Shown here piece after piece: positions 40,055 through 40,551 of a stretch of DNA of 40,551 bases. The notes under the pieces are model-generated. The model did not search any database and was not told the origin of the DNA. It worked only from the letters and a program-made list of their open reading frames with translations. The translations under genes and the position numbers were made by a program. Positions within the stretch are counted from its first letter, which is position 1. The number at the start of each line of letters is the position of its first letter. Origin of the DNA: a virus; the IMG/VR virus record IMGVR_UViG_3300044733_001520, positions 1-40,551 of that record. One strand, written 5' to 3'.

Positions 40055-40278
40055 TATAGCTCTCCTTTTATTACTGCCGTTAAATTGTTTAGTGTGTACC
40101 TAGCTCCATCTGGTGTATGGGTAACACCCGCGTCATTGAGAAGCCCTAGCATCCTAGCCGCTGCCACGCTAGCTTTTCTCCTCTTTGCTATACACTGCAT
40201 CATCAGTAGGTATAGGGCTTCGTCATTTAGTATCCATGAACACACATTATCCTCCGTCCACCCTGCTGGATTTCTCAT
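40054..40278 (-). CDS. Small hypothetical protein (74 aa)
   Basis: The ribosome site TTGGAGAAGAGCA-ATG is strong and matches that of the MazG-like gene for 16 nt. The stop overlaps the AAA+ start (TAATG), so the two are translationally coupled. Sequence NPAGWTEDNVCSWILNDEAL, then YLLMMQCIAKRRKASVAAAR, is helical with a positively charged middle and may be a small DNA-binding or adaptor protein. Family unknown. Confidence 0.62.
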   Translation of the reverse strand: MRNPAGWTEDNVCSWILNDEALYLLMMQCIAKRRKASVAAARMLGLLNDAGVTHTPDGARYTLNNLTAVIKGEL

Positions 40279-40294
40279 TGCTCTTCTCCAAATA

Positions 40295-40310
40295 TTAGAC
40301 GCCTAAAAAT
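40295..40310. promoter_or_regulatory. Partial third copy of the palindromic site
   Basis: On the minus strand ATTTTTAG-GC-GTCTAA (40310-40295) matches the arms of the two perfect palindromes but has a 2-nt centre and an incomplete second arm. It lies just before the GGAGAAGAGCA start of the gene at 40278 and includes the stop codon of the gene at 40303. It is weaker evidence than the other copies. Confidence 0.4.
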
Positions 40311-40551
40311 TCAACTGGAATTTGCTCAAAAGATCATCCAAGTCCTGCTTCACCATCTCTCTCGCACCTGTGTCCTTGCGCAAGTCCTTCACATCCAAGC
40401 CCAGTACAATGCCGCGTAGCTCCTTACGCAGGTCGTCAATCTCCTGATCTTTGGTGAGGTTCAATCCATTTATAGCGTCACATAACTCAACACACGTCTC
40501 AAGCGTCGTCTCATGCACTCGTCCTTTCTTACCATCCGGCTCAGTGCGTAG
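40303..40551 (-). CDS. Hypothetical coiled-coil protein, 5' end beyond the window
   Basis: The frame is open from the window edge (LRTEPDGKKGRVHETTLETC) to TAG at 40305-40303, giving at least 82 residues. A GTG at 40518 could start a 71-residue form, but AAGGA lies only 3 nt before it and the upstream sequence is protein-like, so I treat the gene as truncated by the edge. The C-terminus is helical and charged (LTKDQEIDDLRKELRGIVLG, EMVKQDLDDLLSKFQ), probably a coiled coil. Function unknown. It is the first visible gene of the leftward operon leading into the AAA+ locus. Confidence 0.55.
   Translation of the reverse strand, partial: LRTEPDGKKGRVHETTLETCVELCDAINGLNLTKDQEIDDLRKELRGIVLGLDVKDLRKDTGAREMVKQDLDDLLSKFQLNF

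Noticed and set aside
1-40551. tRNA or rRNA genes
   Set aside because: I saw no cloverleaf with a GTTCRANNC T-arm plus acceptor pairing and no rRNA-like sequence; a tRNAscan-SE run would settle it.
1-40551. Integrase, repressor or attachment site indicating a prophage
   Set aside because: No recombinase motifs and no direct repeats next to a tRNA are visible; the window is only part of the genome, so lifestyle cannot be decided.

Overview
The window is part of a tailed-phage (Caudoviricetes) genome and contains no recognisable host chromosomal genes. Good Shine-Dalgarno sites, a near-consensus sigma70 promoter, a lambda-R-like (GH104) muralytic domain and a holin-like protein point to a Gram-negative, proteobacterial host. 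The set of virion proteins resembles that of uncultured aquatic podovirus-like phages: long Ala/Gln/Gly-rich internal proteins and a giant polyvalent ejection-type protein. Terminase, portal, major capsid, integrase and RNA polymerase genes are not present, so the window is an incomplete genome. Both edges cut genes: an HNH endonuclease tail at the left and an open reading frame at the right.  Layout. Positions 1-20433 read rightward (+): HNH fragment, small membrane protein, holin-like protein, a protein with exact 22-residue repeats, an S74-chaperone tail fibre, a large tail/neck protein, and then a run of internal virion proteins interrupted by a cupin-like and a GNAT-like protein. The run ends in a 2221-residue protein with a GH104 domain, an HELLH metalloprotease-like centre and a C-terminal polyvalent-protein region. 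Positions 20520-40551 read leftward (-), convergent with the first half. A rho-independent terminator for the leftward transcript sits at 20443-20466, between the halves.  The leftward half starts at its right end with an accessory block. This holds a MoxR/CobS-like AAA+ ATPase and a DUF2201-type VWA/metallopeptidase partner separated by three small genes, two of them paralogous. Next come many small overlapping genes: MazG-like pyrophosphohydrolase, a Gly/Tyr-rich low-complexity protein, zinc-binding microproteins including a stand-alone ClpX-type zinc domain, and membrane and exported small proteins. The replication block follows: ThyX, VRR-NUC nuclease, family A DNA polymerase, Cas4/RecB-like nuclease, a small HNH-like protein, SNF2 helicase, a probable SSB and an AEP-primase/SF3-type helicase.  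How it works together. ThyX and MazG adjust nucleotide pools. Primase-helicase, polymerase, probable SSB, SNF2 helicase and nucleases replicate and process phage DNA. The + strand supplies tail, host recognition, DNA ejection with local peptidoglycan digestion, and holin-mediated lysis. The most interesting unexplained elements are the AAA+/VWA-metallopeptidase locus, a repeated palindrome (TTTTTAGAC-N-GTCTAAAAA) in the same region, the Gly/Tyr-rich protein with its structured upstream intergenic region, the ClpX-like zinc microprotein, and a Gly-Gly motif shared by four virion proteins. Six genes under 60 residues, easily missed in automatic calls, are described with coordinates. Family names are from memory of motifs; no database search was run.
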